The position numbers and the translations under genes are program-made. A DNA stretch of 64,000 nt from Phorcus lineatus. Lineage: Eukaryota > Mollusca > Gastropoda > Trochida > Trochidae. Positions 22,207 through 34,317 of this stretch are shown in pieces. The notes below the pieces were generated by a model. That model made no database searches. It had not been told where the DNA came from and was given only the letters and a program-made list of their open reading frames with translations. How positions within the stretch are numbered: position 1 is the stretch's first letter; every line of letters begins with the position of its first letter. The stretch covers positions 40,286,520 to 40,350,519 of the forward strand of contig OV121089.1 in NCBI GenBank assembly GCA_921293015.1, given 5' to 3'.

Positions 22207-23800
22207 TAACACTTCATGATAAAACTTTACTTTACATGGGGCTAGTACATCCCTATGTCACCCTTGACGGAATGTTTTAACGAATTTGGTAAATTAATGT
22301 TTTAATTGAACCCATCACATATGGAAACTAAAATAATCCCAAGCCATAATCGTGAGGGTCTGAACTCGAACAGCCGGTTCAGTGGTTAGAGACGCTCTCT
22401 TTGGACGCTTTATATATAACACGCTTTTGACATGTAGGGGTATAAACATTTATCACTCTGCTCAGAAGGGCGATATCAGAAGTTATCACGTGGACAAATC
22501 GATGATCGAGAATATTAGATGAGGTAGGATAATGTGCTTTGTACGTATCTCATAAACGTTTCAAATCGTGCTGGTTAGACGTAAGATCTTTGTTTTCATA
22601 TTAAGCAGCAAATACATGTTGTGTCCTTTAGAGGTTATTTTCATATTAGAGCTTTTTTATTTTGTACGTGTATCGTCAAGCTATCTACTAAGACATTATA
22701 TTTTCAAAACATATTTGATCTAGAATACACAGTATGAGTTTCTCTATGATTTTGATGTTCCTATGTCGTCATTCAATGATCAATAGGAATATTCTCTTAT
22801 CAAATGTTTCAGATTGGTTAGTTTAATCTTGACAATGACTTATCAAATTACAAATTCCTTTTAGGCCAGCCCCTCTGTAATTGGGAAATTGAAATAAATA
22901 CTATTTTACTGACAATGCAGTGTTCATGTGTCTTCTATTTAGTTGTACCCCGCCGCAATGCGGAGAGGGGAACATTTTCAAGAACAGCTTATTTTTTATT
23001 TTTTAGAGAAATGCGTCCAGAACATGACACCCCTCCACCCCTCCACCCCTCCCCCCAACACACACACAGAGGCTCAGGTGGCTTAATTCATTAGAACGAT
23101 TTATTTTCTCTCTAATGTCAAATGTTTAGTATTATCATTCAAATGATGATATGTTATAATTCACACTCAAAACACTCAAATACATTCTGATATATGACAC
23201 GACTATACGTTCATCAACACTACATTGTCCTTTTAATGTTAAATAAAAATAGATTGGATATTCAACATATATATAAACAACGTGACATAATAATCAATTA
23301 TAGACACTAACTCTATTCTTCCTTAGAGAGTTCATTCATGACTTTCAATTTATCCAAGGAGCTGTCGATATGTTTAATTGCAATTTAAAACAATTAAAGT
23401 CATTTACATATTCATACAATATCACCATTTCCTTCTTCAATAAAACTGATAATTTTCAGTACAAAGATACATACCGAAACATTGTTAATTAAAAAACTCA
23501 TCTTCAGAGCGAGGTGGTTTCGAGATGTCTTATGCTTATTTCAAGTAAGCCTTTAAATTATCCTGTAAAAACTCACTTGAATTAAAATAACCCAACGGGC
23601 AAAAGAAACGATACCAAATTGCAAGATTGAATATTTTGTTAAGAAAGCGGTGTAATCTTAAAAACTCGACGTGGAAATGATGTTCTTATTTCAGTAGTCA
23701 TATGAATCACGAAACATTTTGTGTTTTGACGATCCGTTCCCGGAAAACTGTATTAAAGCGTGAATTTGTTGGATCAAAATATAAACGTATTGCACGTGCA
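22207..23800. other. 3' flank of copy A: no gene seen
   Basis: AT-rich sequence with a C-rich run at 23027-23056. At 22381-22400 there is a short tRNA-like stretch (GGTTCAGTGGTTAGAG), which may be the head of a SINE. No coding exon is supported. Confidence 0.5.
22893..22898 (+). terminator. Candidate polyadenylation signal for copy A
   Basis: AATAAA about 690 bp after the stop codon at 22206, with no better candidate immediately after the stop. The 3' UTR extent is therefore only suggested. Confidence 0.3.
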
Positions 23801-23804
23801 TCAT

Positions 23805-24690
23805 TCAGAATTTCAGAATTCTTCGTCTGAGGAACCGGTTCCTGACAGTGACAGAATCAGCGGCGACTGGGCTTGGGACAAGCTGTCAGTCGAAGAACAG
23901 TGGCCAGACGTATGAGGCAGCATGGTATCCGCGCCTACAGACCAAACCGAGGCGTGCACGTGACACGTCAACATCAACGTCAACGTCTCCTTTGGGCACT
24001 TAACGCTCGGTAATGGCAGGCCCGGAACTGGCGAAGGGTAATCTTTTTGGATGAAAGCAGGTTCCAATTGTACATGAACGATGGTAGAAGACGGGTGTAT
24101 CGACGTCGTGGTGAACGCTGGCGACGTTGCTGTATTGAGACTGTGGAACCATTTGGCGGTGGCAGCGCAATGATGTGGGGCGGAATTTCCGGAAAAGGGA
24201 AGACTGATTTTGTTGTGGTTGACGGGAATCTCAACGCAGAGAGGTATATCAATCAGATTCTACGCCAAGTTCTCCTACCATTCCTGCAGCAACTCAACAA
24301 CAGAACGCTCTTCCAGCAGGATAACGCCCGTCCCCATACTGCACGTATTGTCCGAGACTTTCTGCAGAGGAACAACGTCAACGTGTTGCCATGGCGTGCC
24401 AGATCACCTGACTTGTCACCTATCGAACACTTATGTGACCATTTGTGGCGTCAAGTCAGGTCAAGAGCTGTCGTTCCAGGAAATCGCCATGAGCTTGCCA
24501 ACGCCCTGAGGGAGGAATGGCAGAGAATACCAGACCGTGTCGCCTTACGTCTGATATTCTCAGCACGACATCGAGTTCGGGCATGTATCGAGGCCCGTTG
24601 CGACCACAAGATACTGACAAACTTGTTGATGTCAAATGTTGGTTGTCGAGATAGACTATTCATCTGTTTCAGAACAGAAATAAAATAAAC
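23805..24690 (+). pseudogene. Tc1/mariner transposase, nearly intact catalytic domain but broken N-terminus
   Basis: From about 24047 one open frame of 213 codons contains LDESRFQLYMNDG (first D), LFQQDNARPHTARI (second D) and SPIEHLCDHLW (E, DD34E spacing), so all three catalytic acids remain. Upstream the frame has a stop (CGG TAA TGG near 24011) and a frameshift, and the paired DNA-binding domain is mostly gone. It does not resemble the 6824 copy closely, so it is a different Tc1 lineage. Clear TIRs were not found. Confidence 0.8.
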
Positions 24691-24742
24691 AATGCATCAT
24701 TTAGGAGTTTGTTTTTTTCATTAGTTTTTTTTAATTTTATGC

Positions 24743-24744
<2 letters not shown>

Positions 24745-24802
<58 letters not shown>

Positions 24803-24907
24803 GACAGAGACAGACAGAGACAGAGACAGACAGACAGACAGAGACGCAGACACAGACACAGACACAGAGAGAGAGACACACACACAGACACAGACACATA
24901 GAGAGAG
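24745..24907. repeat. GA / CAGA / CACAGA microsatellite
   Basis: About 50 bp of pure GA, then CAGA and CACAGA units, directly after the Tc1 fossil. Open frames here are repeat artefacts. Confidence 0.95.
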
Positions 24908-25405
24908 GCGGAAGCATTGAAAGAGAAAATTCTAGAATAAAAAGATTTTACTCATTAGAGAGCCACGACATATCTTAGATCATATTGTCACAAGCGGCAG
25001 TAAAATCCTGGTTGTGCCCGCGTGAAGCTACAGAAAATATGTCTTCAATCTAAAATTTTAAAATAGTGCGAACAATGCAATATCCTGTTATCGTCATTTG
25101 TATGACATTGATATGTTTGATCATCACCACGTACATCTTTGCAATGCTATGACATTAAAATACAGATGACATCAAAATAACTAACGTTATAAACATGCAT
25201 GATGGCAGTTGTCTTCAGAGACGAACATTTTACATTGCAACCTTTAATATAATCATTCTTATACTGAAAAACATCCACTTTCAAATCTAGATAATACATG
25301 TTGGACACAAGTTCATAACAGAAAATTAACCTTAGGTAAGCTTTGATTATTTGTATATTGTATATTTATTTCTATAATGATCTAATAATTGATTACCAGC
25401 TGGAT

Positions 25406-25560
25406 ATGTTACGAACAATCTGGGGTATATCACAATCTGCAGATTGTTCGAACAATCTGCAGATTGTTTGCTCACAATCTAGGAATTCCTAGATTGTTTA
25501 AACAATCTGCAGATTGTGCGACCTGAACAATCTGGGAATGATCACAATCTGGGAATTTGT
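25406..25560. repeat. Palindrome cluster, perhaps one end of a Ginger-like element
   Basis: Starts TGTTACGAACAATCTG and holds three copies of the perfect palindrome ACAATCTGCAGATTGT and related CAATCTAGGAATTCCTAGATTG. The TGTTAC start and palindromic sub-repeats echo the end of the 9800-11052 element. No matching right end was found. Confidence 0.5.
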
Positions 25561-25644
25561 CTTTCAGTAGTATTTTCATCATTATAAAATGGGAATTATT
25601 TAGCTTATTAAGGTTTTTCTATTTAGCAAGTATAAGGATCGAAT

Positions 25645-26520
25645 CCTAGATTGTGATGAGCAATCGGCTTGTCTCTTTCTCAAAATGAGGGGTTATGGGG
25701 GCCCATTCCCAGATTGTGAAGGACATTCAGCTCGTCTTTATGTCAAACTTAGGGGGTGTAAGGGTTGACACTTAGATTGTGAAGGGATCATAGCTCACCT
25801 ATATATGAAACTGAGAGGGTATATAGAAGTCGATTCCCAGATTGTGAAGGGCTCACAGCTCGCCTATATATCAAACTGAGGGAGTATGGGGACCTATTCT
25901 CAGACTGTGAAGGGCTCGCAGCTCGCCTATATATCAAACTAAGGGAGTATAGGGGTCGATTCCCAGATTGTGAAGGGCTCATAGCTCGTCTTTATGTCAA
26001 ATTGAGGGAGTATAGGGGTCGATTCTCAGATTGTGAAGGGCTCACAACTCGCCTATATTTCAAAATGAAAGGCTCATAGCCCGCCTATATGTCACACTGA
26101 GGGAGTATAGGGGTCAATTCTCAGATTGTGAAGGGCTTACAGCTCACCTATATATGAAACTGAGAGGGTATATAGGAGTCGATTCTCAGATTGTGAAGGG
26201 CTCACAGCTCGCCTATATATCAAACTGAGGGAGTATGGGGACCTATTCTCAGACTGTGAAGGGCTCGCAGCTCGCCTATATATCAAACTGACGGAGTATA
26301 GGGGTCGATTCCCAGATTGTAAAGGGCTCATAGCTCGTCTTTATGTCAAACTGAGGGGGTATAGCAGTCGATTCTCAGATTGTGAAGGGTTCACATTTCG
26401 CCTATATGTCAAACTGACGGAGTTTAGGGATCGTTTCTCAGATTGTGAAGGGCTCGCAGCTCGCCTATATATTAAACTGAGGGAGTATAGGGGTCGATTC
26501 TCAGACTGGAGTATGGGGAC
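25645..26520. repeat. 63-bp satellite, about 14 units
   Basis: Units run from CAGATTGTGAAGGGCTC through GCCTATATATCAAACTGAGG to GTATGGGGACCTATTCT. The period is 63 bp, with some units truncated (near 26060). Because 63 is divisible by 3, the minus strand stays open and reads a 21-residue repeat (IYRRAASPSQSENRSPYSLS). It is most likely non-coding. Confidence 0.9.
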
Positions 26521-26905
26521 TATAAGTCTCAACAACATGGTAATATCCCAATTTATCATCCAATACGTATCACGTTTAACAGGTAACACTGCATCAAGAT
26601 GGACTCGTATTTTAAGACTTGGACGCATATCAAATGCCACAATTCTGTCAAAGTACTTAATATTGACTGCAAGGAAAATTGCATAGAAAATTAGATTTAT
26701 CAACAACATTATTTTTTATGTACATATTAATATTCTGGGTTTTGAAATTATCTTGAAACATCATTTTCGTATTGCTTCCCATAACGAATTAAACACATTT
26801 TCCCACTTAAAACATTTGTTACTAAAACATTTTCTGAATCTCGTCACTTAACTACTTCCCTCTTGACCAAACACATGCAAGAAACTTAAGTATACGTACT
26901 TCTAG

Positions 26906-28872
26906 GTAAGATTGGCATTTCCATGTCTGCTGATTGGCCAATGCCTGCAAACCCACGTGACCCTGCTGACGTCGACGCTGCTGAGCGAAGTTTGGATTTC
27001 AACCTGGGAATGTTCCCTTCTTCCGTGATGCGTTTTCTATCTGCTGATATGTTTTCTGCCGTCAAAGGAGACAAAAGCTTATTTCTGACAGGTACATTCC
27101 TTGTGTATTTTACCACCTCTTCTATTCCTCGTATCAAGATTATTGCTATTGTCCAACACGTATCTAAATATATGTTTTAATTTTTCCCATTCTTAGCGAT
27201 TAGTTCAAAAGAGAAATTCTGACAGTTAAAACGTCTCATGATTTCCATATCAAACAAGGTTCGGTTGATTAAATTAACCAATCAGCCGTATTGGTCCTTT
27301 CACACCATACGAATTGTAGCTTACACAGAGTTTAGGTCCTGCATGTGAATGTAATGCAATGAGTTATCAGTTTATTTATATATGAGGTAATATGTGTGTA
27401 AGTTTGCTTATTGAGAATACAGTAAGTCGTAAATTTACACCGATCATACAGTGAGACCAAGATTCAGAAACAGTGCATACTGTTCACCATATGTAAATAC
27501 TTAAATTGACGTTATTTGTAAGTGCTTAAAACTTACTTAAATTAGCGGCCCAATATTGGCACTGATTAACTTAATTCCTTAAAGAAACACACGGTGCTTT
27601 TATTATTTGGCTGTGATACGAGCCTACATTTATGTACATGGAAATGCCAAAATATGACAAGTTATGATAAAAGAACGTGAATACTGGTTATGAAACCTAT
27701 CAAACAAAATCAGCTTTAGATTGTCTTCTTTGGATATTGCCTAAAAAAACTCAAGAAACTGTCGCCCTTAAGCTACGGTATTTTGTTTCATTTTAGAAAA
27801 ATTATCTAAACTTTACATCCTTGATGGGTACCACGCTCAACAGGTATGCATTAAAATCATTAATTACAAAAGTTGATACCATTTATAACGTTTGGCATAG
27901 TAGGAGTTTCCTTCAGATTAAGCCAACGGTTTCTGGAATTCTCAATACAGATTTTACCAGGTACATAGTGATCGATGACCAATAATTATGGACCACTTGC
28001 AAGCAATACGTTATGTAGACGAAATCTTGTGTTCATCAATGAACAGCAGGTGATCCTAGATCATTTCGACTTCAGGCACAGCCGATTTCGTTGGCCTTGA
28101 CTGTTACACATCCTCGATTGTACAGAATGTCGACACCAATCTGTCAACACAAGGTTTCGAGAATGACAAACATCTCAGTCGTTTGGATGATGGACGCGTG
28201 AGGTAATAAGTTTCATTTATCAATCAGGAGTATGCTTACTTGAATTTCTCTTTGCTTATTAACATCAAAAATGTGTTTTTCTGTAGTTAAGTATAGCCTG
28301 TAGGCAAAAACAACACAGAAGATAAACATCATGTAAACTAAATGTAGTTTCCGTTGGAGTATTTTAGCTGGGTTTTTTTTCATTTATACATACATTTTTA
28401 GTTGTCACTCAATCCTTAAATTTACCTTTAGTACGTTTTTAATTAGAAAGGTATTGTACAATTTACATGTGAACCTCATCTAAACAAATAAGCTGCGTAA
28501 CGAAGTTTATGAACTTACGGGGAGTGGTTCGTATAGTGGCCTCTCAACACCACTATAGGAAATGAAGAAAGATAGTTTTATAGTTTATTTTATGAGTACT
28601 GCGCCGCCTGAAAACTACATCCGTTTTTAATTTCTCCAATCAATCTTGTCATTTCTAGATGTCTTATTACATAAAGACATTCGTGTATTGTGCTGACAAC
28701 ATTACTCGCCACAGTGGAAACGCCACCTATGATGGACTGAGGAAGTTGTTGAATCATATACGACGTCGTTACCAAAACCCGGAAGTTATCATCACTGAGA
28801 GTGGAGTCAAGGATGAGGCGATGTTATCTAGATCAGAGTTCATCAAACGAAGTACCAACGAAGTACTGAAAG
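26906..28872 (+). pseudogene. Truncated glycoside hydrolase family 1 gene (lactase-phlorizin/beta-glucosidase-like)
   Basis: Three exons in matching phase: 26906-27091, 28076-28202 and 28715-28872. They encode KIGISMSADWPMPANPRDPA, then TADFVGLDCYTSSI, then GLRKLLNHIRRRYQNPEVII followed by TESG. These match the GH1 GITLNSDW, ADF.GLNHYTS and GLRKLLNWI...ITENG segments in order. The nucleophile glutamate is kept, but ITENG has become ITESG. The acid/base NEP exon and everything before it are absent, with satellite and Tc1 sequence upstream, and so is the C-terminal WSLMDNFEW exon. The linker before ADFVGL is also shorter than usual. I read it as a gene fragment or pseudogene. Confidence 0.7.
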
Positions 28873-30768
28873 GTGAGCGTTTGTTGACCATTCCACTCAC
28901 GTCAGGCACCGTCTCTTTGGTTCTCGTTTGACTCTGATAACAAATATTACATTTTTAGTTACGAATTGAATATGTTTTTTCGTAAGCTCAGTTGCTCTAA
29001 AGAAAATTCGTTTGATATTTTTTGCAAATAATTTCAATGACTTTGGTAATGATTATAACATTATATATATATATATGTTGAAAATGTTCGTAATATATCA
29101 AATTAAGAGATAACGCTGGAGTGCTGATAACCTATATCAATCTGTGTGATAAATCATAACAGAACCAACATAGTGAGAACATGTTATTTATTAATATACT
29201 ATAGCTATTCACTACATCCAAAATGCTTGATGAACACATCGGCCTTCTCAGATATGGGAGATGAGTACAGGATGGTCTGTAGTGCAACATGTTCACACAC
29301 CTTATGTTATTAAAAAGAGGTAAAACCGTTATGCTGCTTGGGTTTGTATCAAACGAGATACGAGATATTAACCATAGTTTTGTGCTTCAAAGCTAGTTAC
29401 TGCTGTTTGTCATACATATGTGACTGATCATAACAGTGCCACCACAGTGAGAATATGCTCTCTACAACAATACACAGATGCCTTGTAGCAGGATGACCAA
29501 TAACCACCTCTAAAATCGCTTTTTATATTCCTTCGAAAGATGCATCAGTTGACAGAATTGCTTTGTCCGAGGACTCGTGACGTTGCTGTCAATATCCGGC
29601 GAGCCAGAAAGTTTTACATCCGCTCTGTCGGTAATCTGAACATTTATCTCATTAACTTTCTCTATTTCGCGCTTTTATTTTTTTTTTAAATTACGAAATA
29701 CGTATGGCTATCCAGTAACCATTTTCATCATATTGTGAAATTTTAACATCTATACTTGCGGTCGGTTTCCGTTAGTCGCTTTTGATTTAATAAGCGTTTA
29801 TATGCGAAAACAACAAAACAATAAATAAGACGTTACCAAAAGATGAGTTGGTTGATTTATCCTAAAGATAGTCCACCTCTATTGCTCGACTGCAATTAAT
29901 TTACTTTTCAAAACTTTGCATAGACACATTTTATTGCAAATATACGTTTATGCAACTGTCAAGCATAGCATCATACCGTCTACAAACGAGTTTGCAAGGC
30001 AACATAGAACAGAACCTCATTGAAAGACGTTCTTTAAGCTAATCTTCCTTGCTCCTCAGATATCCATGTTTGGTGCCCAAGGAACTAGAGGAATTGTCGA
30101 GAAAGGATAACCTCTTAAATTTTGTATTGAAACAAGAAATGATTTCGTCAGCTTCACTAGTACTAATGTGAAAAGAAGAATTATGCGTTCATAATAGCTC
30201 TACATGCAGTTATCAAATTCTTCCATTGAAAGTTCATGTAAAAGAGCACTTGTCTCGGAAAAAGGTCCCTGAATGGTTTTTAAGCGTTGTCGGGATGAAT
30301 AATGATACTGCATGACGTCGGAGACTTGGATAAAAATAAACTTGAGAGAAATGAATGAAAATATATATTTAGATACGTTCATAATCTAATGCTGATTTGA
30401 TCATCAATTGACAATTAATGATACAATTATATTCGAGTTCATAACTGTTTAGCGATATGGTTGTTATTGGAAATAAGCCGGAAAATAACATTTTACCACA
30501 AATATTAGCGATGAAACCATACTAGAATTTGGTGAAATGTGAAAAGAAGTGAATTGGAAAATGTTTTGGTATATCTAAGCACGTTCCATAAGTATACCGA
30601 TGGGCCTATTCTTAGCCAAAAGTAATGCACATATTGTTTGACTTGATGTAAAAAATAAATGTTTCCACAAAAATGTTAGCATTAGGGAGTTCGATTGACA
30701 CACAGTGGATTAACCTTTTGGTTTCTCTCAACCGATTACAGTATCATCGCCTTACATAAAAGTCAACG
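28873..30768. other. Stretch without recognisable gene
   Basis: AT-rich. A GT-flanked reading frame around 29540-29630 has no recognisable similarity. No terminal GH1 exons are visible. It ends at the 3' side of the minus-strand GON-domain gene. Confidence 0.5.
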
Positions 30769-31508
30769 CTAGGTTAAATCTTCCGGATAGGGAGTCAGCA
30801 CTAAACCCCCCACTGGTTCACACCCACCGCCGTACCCTCCACACTGGAGAAAGACATACGTTCCATTTCTGGACCTTTCGACCGGCTCCATGTAGGGTCC
30901 CCACCCATACACTTGCCACTGCTGGCCGTCCGAGATCCTCCATCCAGTTCCCTCCAGGTCGATGGTGAAGTTTCCCCTCACACCACACCTTGGGGTGTCA
31001 GGATTGGGGTGGTAGGTGTAGCAGTCATGAGCATGACCGTACCTCAAATACTCCTGTCTGTTTGAAATATTGGCAAACGTCAAGTCATTTGCAAAAACCT
31101 TCATTGTTTTAATTTGTATCTTTATTTTGCTGAACCATACATCTCCTCCAAGACCAGTACAACTTAACCTCAGTTCGGTTTCGACACTTCCACAACCAGA
31201 GTTCATCACCTGTGGATAGATGCCATGATTGACATTAGGTAAGCTCAGATATTCTTGAGGATCATGGGAGGCCATATCGTGACAGTAAATCCTAGCCCTG
31301 TAGTTGCTGATGTTGGTTAGGACAAGCCAATACTCCCCATCTTCACTATCTGGCAGCAACTCCTTCACCACACTACAGGACGTCACAAGGACACACACCG
31401 CCTCACTCCAGGTACCATTATCCTGACAAACAACTTGACTTTCTGGCAGGTAGTCGGTATCACAGGTCAATGTTATTGTCGTACCAATAGCACTTGCCTC
31501 TGGACTCC
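30769..31508 (-). pseudogene. Second, 5'-truncated copy: Sushi end plus complete GON domain
   Basis: From about 31508 the minus strand repeats the Sushi-to-GON part of the neighbouring gene (31470-31195 matches 32160-31890 almost exactly). It then continues to a full GON domain: CSVVKELLPDSEDGEYW, IYCHDMASHDPQEYLSLP, GNFTIDLEGTGWRI and the ending FLQCGGYGGGCEPVGG. There is no ATG. The shared sequence begins abruptly at TCCAGAGGC, with an in-frame TAA just upstream. It may be the 3' exon of a spliced gene or a truncated duplicate. The GON domain is known from ADAMTS9/20 C-termini. Confidence 0.6.
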
Positions 31509-31804
31509 CATTTGTTTACTTGATTCTTAAAGTTAAATTCGTACAGGAATGCTTCTTTTGGATTTGACAAATGCTGTAACACTCCAAACAGATCACTGAG
31601 AGCTAAAATGACAACACAAAGCTGCAAGAATGATAGTCTCTTCAGTGTCCGTAGTCACCCTATCACTCATATAGAACAAGCTACCTAATTTAATCGATCT
31701 TGAAATGGATAAAAAAAATCCCATAATTCCCTACGAAATTAGTCAATAGGCAATTCCTGAGGATGAGGGTAAAGAATCAACCCGTCTTTTGGTTGACTTC
31801 CTCC

Positions 31805-32653
31805 TCAAATGTCAACATTGATTTTGCTAAACCAAATTTCCCCTCCGAAACCTGTGCAACTATACTTTAGTTCAGTATCACCTGTGCAATCATCGTTCAT
31901 CACCTGTGGAAAGATGCCATGGTTGACGTTAGGTAAGCTCAGATATTCTTGAGGATCATGGGATGCCATATCGTGACAGTAGATCCTAGCCCTGTAGTTG
32001 CTGATGTTGGTTAGGACAAGCCAATACTGCCCATCTTCACTATCTGGCAGCAACTTCTTCACCACACTACAGGACGTCACAAGGACACACACCGCCTCAC
32101 TCCAGGTACCATTATCCTGACAAACAACTTGACTTTCTGGCAGGTAGTCGGTATCACAGGTCAATGTTATTGTCGTGCCAATAGCACTTGCCTCTGGATC
32201 CACATCAAAATTTCCATTGTCTACATTCGGCAGATTCAAACACTCAGTGATGATACAATTGTAGGAAGAAGCTTCAGTGGGTTCACAGTAGGAATTGAGA
32301 GGACACGCGTGATCAGCACACGGGCCCGCAAGTTCTTTAGGCCAGTAGGAAATATCAGAGAAGATGAAATCACTCACTGTTGATAAAACTGTTGAGGAAT
32401 TGATGGTCAGTTTGTTCAGATGACATTCTCCAGATACCCGATCAAAGTTGAAAGATTGACACTTGTTTCTATAGAAGCAGTTCTTTGCATATATCATAAT
32501 TCCCTCCGTAAATAGAGTCATGAATGTGCTGTTAGAAAGCATCTTATCTGTGTGTAAGTCACTGAGAAGTTCTGACCGTGTACACATCTTTTCTGTAAAG
32601 CATGTCATTGTAAACAAGGAGAGTAACACCAGCACATGTTGAAATAGCTTCAT
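31805..32653 (-). CDS. Secreted PAN-EGF-Sushi protein with truncated GON domain
   Basis: A single-exon frame of 282 codons starting at ATG 32653, with signal peptide MKLFQHVLVLLSLFTMTC. Next comes a PAN/apple-like part (CTRSELLSDL, then KNCFYRNKCQSFNFDRVSGE), an EGF-like stretch (CADHACPLNSYC), a Sushi/CCP module (CLNLPNVDNGNF to NGTWSEAVC) and the first half of a GON domain (CSVVKKLL, IYCHDMASHDPQEYLSLP). The frame stops after GGEIWFSKINVDI, where the partner copy continues for about 100 more residues. PAN and Sushi modules bind proteins or glycans. Either the stop is real and this paralogue lost the GON end, or a splice joins it to 31508-30769. Confidence 0.65.
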   Translation of the reverse strand: MKLFQHVLVLLSLFTMTCFTEKMCTRSELLSDLHTDKMLSNSTFMTLFTEGIMIYAKNCFYRNKCQSFNFDRVSGECHLNKLTINSSTVLSTVSDFIFSDISYWPKELAGPCADHACPLNSYCEPTEASSYNCIITECLNLPNVDNGNFDVDPEASAIGTTITLTCDTDYLPESQVVCQDNGTWSEAVCVLVTSCSVVKKLLPDSEDGQYWLVLTNISNYRARIYCHDMASHDPQEYLSLPNVNHGIFPQVMNDDCTGDTELKYSCTGFGGEIWFSKINVDI

Positions 32654-32699
32654 TCTTGAAGTTGTCCTCAAGACAAGTACAGGCCTCGAACATTGATGT

Positions 32700-34150
32700 T
32701 AATGATACGTCCCGGATGAAGAATTCCGTGTTCACTCATCAGAGTCATTGATACGTAAATTTTCTCACAAGGGAATTAGTTCTCTAAGGGAAATGCATTG
32801 TATGGTGATGTATTGTCTATGCCTCTATGTCTATATCTGAGGAGATAGACAGACAAATAGACAGACAGAAATAGTTTAGTTTAGTGTCACAAGTGAAACA
32901 AGTACATCGATAAAACATGATAAAATATTATTCAAGTTTGTTTGACAACTAGCCATATTTAAGCCTATGAGACACTTGAGACAATTTTGATTACCAGACC
33001 GTGAAATGTCAGACGATACTCCTTGCGTTGATAGTGACGTAAAATATTCAAATCGATCAAAATAGAACAATGAAATACACACTGCTTTTATACCCTTACA
33101 AATGTACCTCTGTCGGTGTCAATCGATATTATAATAGAGGAATTTAGAATATGATACAACAATTGAAATCATAAGACATATAAGGAATACAACATAGGCT
33201 GATTGGTGACTCAAGGAATTTGCTAAATAAAAGACATGTTCGCCCTCTCGTCGTATATAATTGTGTCATCCCTATTATGTGATGTTATTGATGATGACCT
33301 CTCCTAAAACTATGATTTTGATAAATTGCTAATGTCCAAAAAGCAGCTGAATCAAACAGTCATATGGAGATTGAAAATGAATAATTTGCAAGAATATACT
33401 TCTATACTACATGCTTGTGATGTGTGTATTGACGGAATAAGTACCTATGTGGTATCTTTCTTCTTTTTACCCTTTAAATCTATCCCTTTAAATCCCCAAT
33501 AATTTAGAAGTAAAACAACATAATCAAAATACAAAATTGTAAGCTTTTTCCAAGGCTGATAAGGTGTAGTTCAAGGATAGTAGATTAACGGTAGGTTCCT
33601 TGGTTTACTTTTGGACACTTAATTTGTGTGTTATAAGTACAAACAAGGGTTACAAGTACTCATAATTCTACTCTCAGTGCAAATAATATAAAATAATATG
33701 ACATACATTAACTGTAGAGAAGAGAAAATAGAATTGTTACGGATCGAAGTCATGAATGATGAGTTTATGTAACGGAAACCTACAATTTCGTGCAAATGAC
33801 TCATGGTAGCTATCTGAAATGTCTGTCAATGGATTCAATGGATTCAATGGATTGCCTGGGGACCCCTAGTGGCCGATGGACTACTCGGGGTACTACGATA
33901 TTTTTCTACGAGCTTTATAATTGTTGATTTCGGTCTCGAATTAAACAAGCATTTTGTAACGTCTCGCTCTTACGAATGCCACCATTTGCTGCTATCACAA
34001 CGATGTTTGTAAATAATCACATTAGTTAGACGTTATCTCACCTCTTACAGAAATAGAACAGTCGTAATGTAGACACAAAAATAAGTAGGTAAAAACAGGG
34101 TTCGCTCTTAAACTTCTAATAACTAACGGTCATGTTACAATATCGATAAA
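32700..34150. other. Stretch without recognisable gene
   Basis: AT-rich sequence upstream of the PAN-Sushi gene. Includes a short GACA run at 32848-32868 and a triple TCAATGGAT repeat near 33832. Any promoter of the minus-strand gene lies here but cannot be pinned down. Confidence 0.5.
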
Positions 34151-34153
34151 TAG

Positions 34154-34296
34154 TTGCGTTTGTAAAATTTCCGGGATTCATTGTTATTCAACGCCCACAA
34201 ATTTAAGCGTTTAAAACCTCCGGCTAACGCCGTCAGTTTTAAAGTAAATTTGCGCGTGTTGAATAACAATGAATCCCGGAAATTTTACAAACGCAA
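34154..34296. repeat. Perfect 39-bp-arm hairpin next to a satellite
   Basis: The arm 34154-34192 (TTGCGTTTGTAAAATTTCCG...) is exactly reverse-complemented at 34258-34296. The loop also pairs partly (AAATTTAAGCGTTTAAAAC / GTTTTAAAGTAAATTT). It looks like a small foldback element. Confidence 0.8.
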
Positions 34297-34317
34297 TTAT
34301 TTCTCTCTCAACAATAC

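Noticed and set aside
22381..22400. tRNA-like stretch that might be a tRNA gene
   Set aside because: Only an A-box-like head is present; no cloverleaf, anticodon arm or terminator could be drawn.
24709..24978. Open frames over the GA/CAGA run, on both strands
   Set aside because: Low-complexity Arg-Glu or Ser-Leu strings are a direct product of the dinucleotide repeat.
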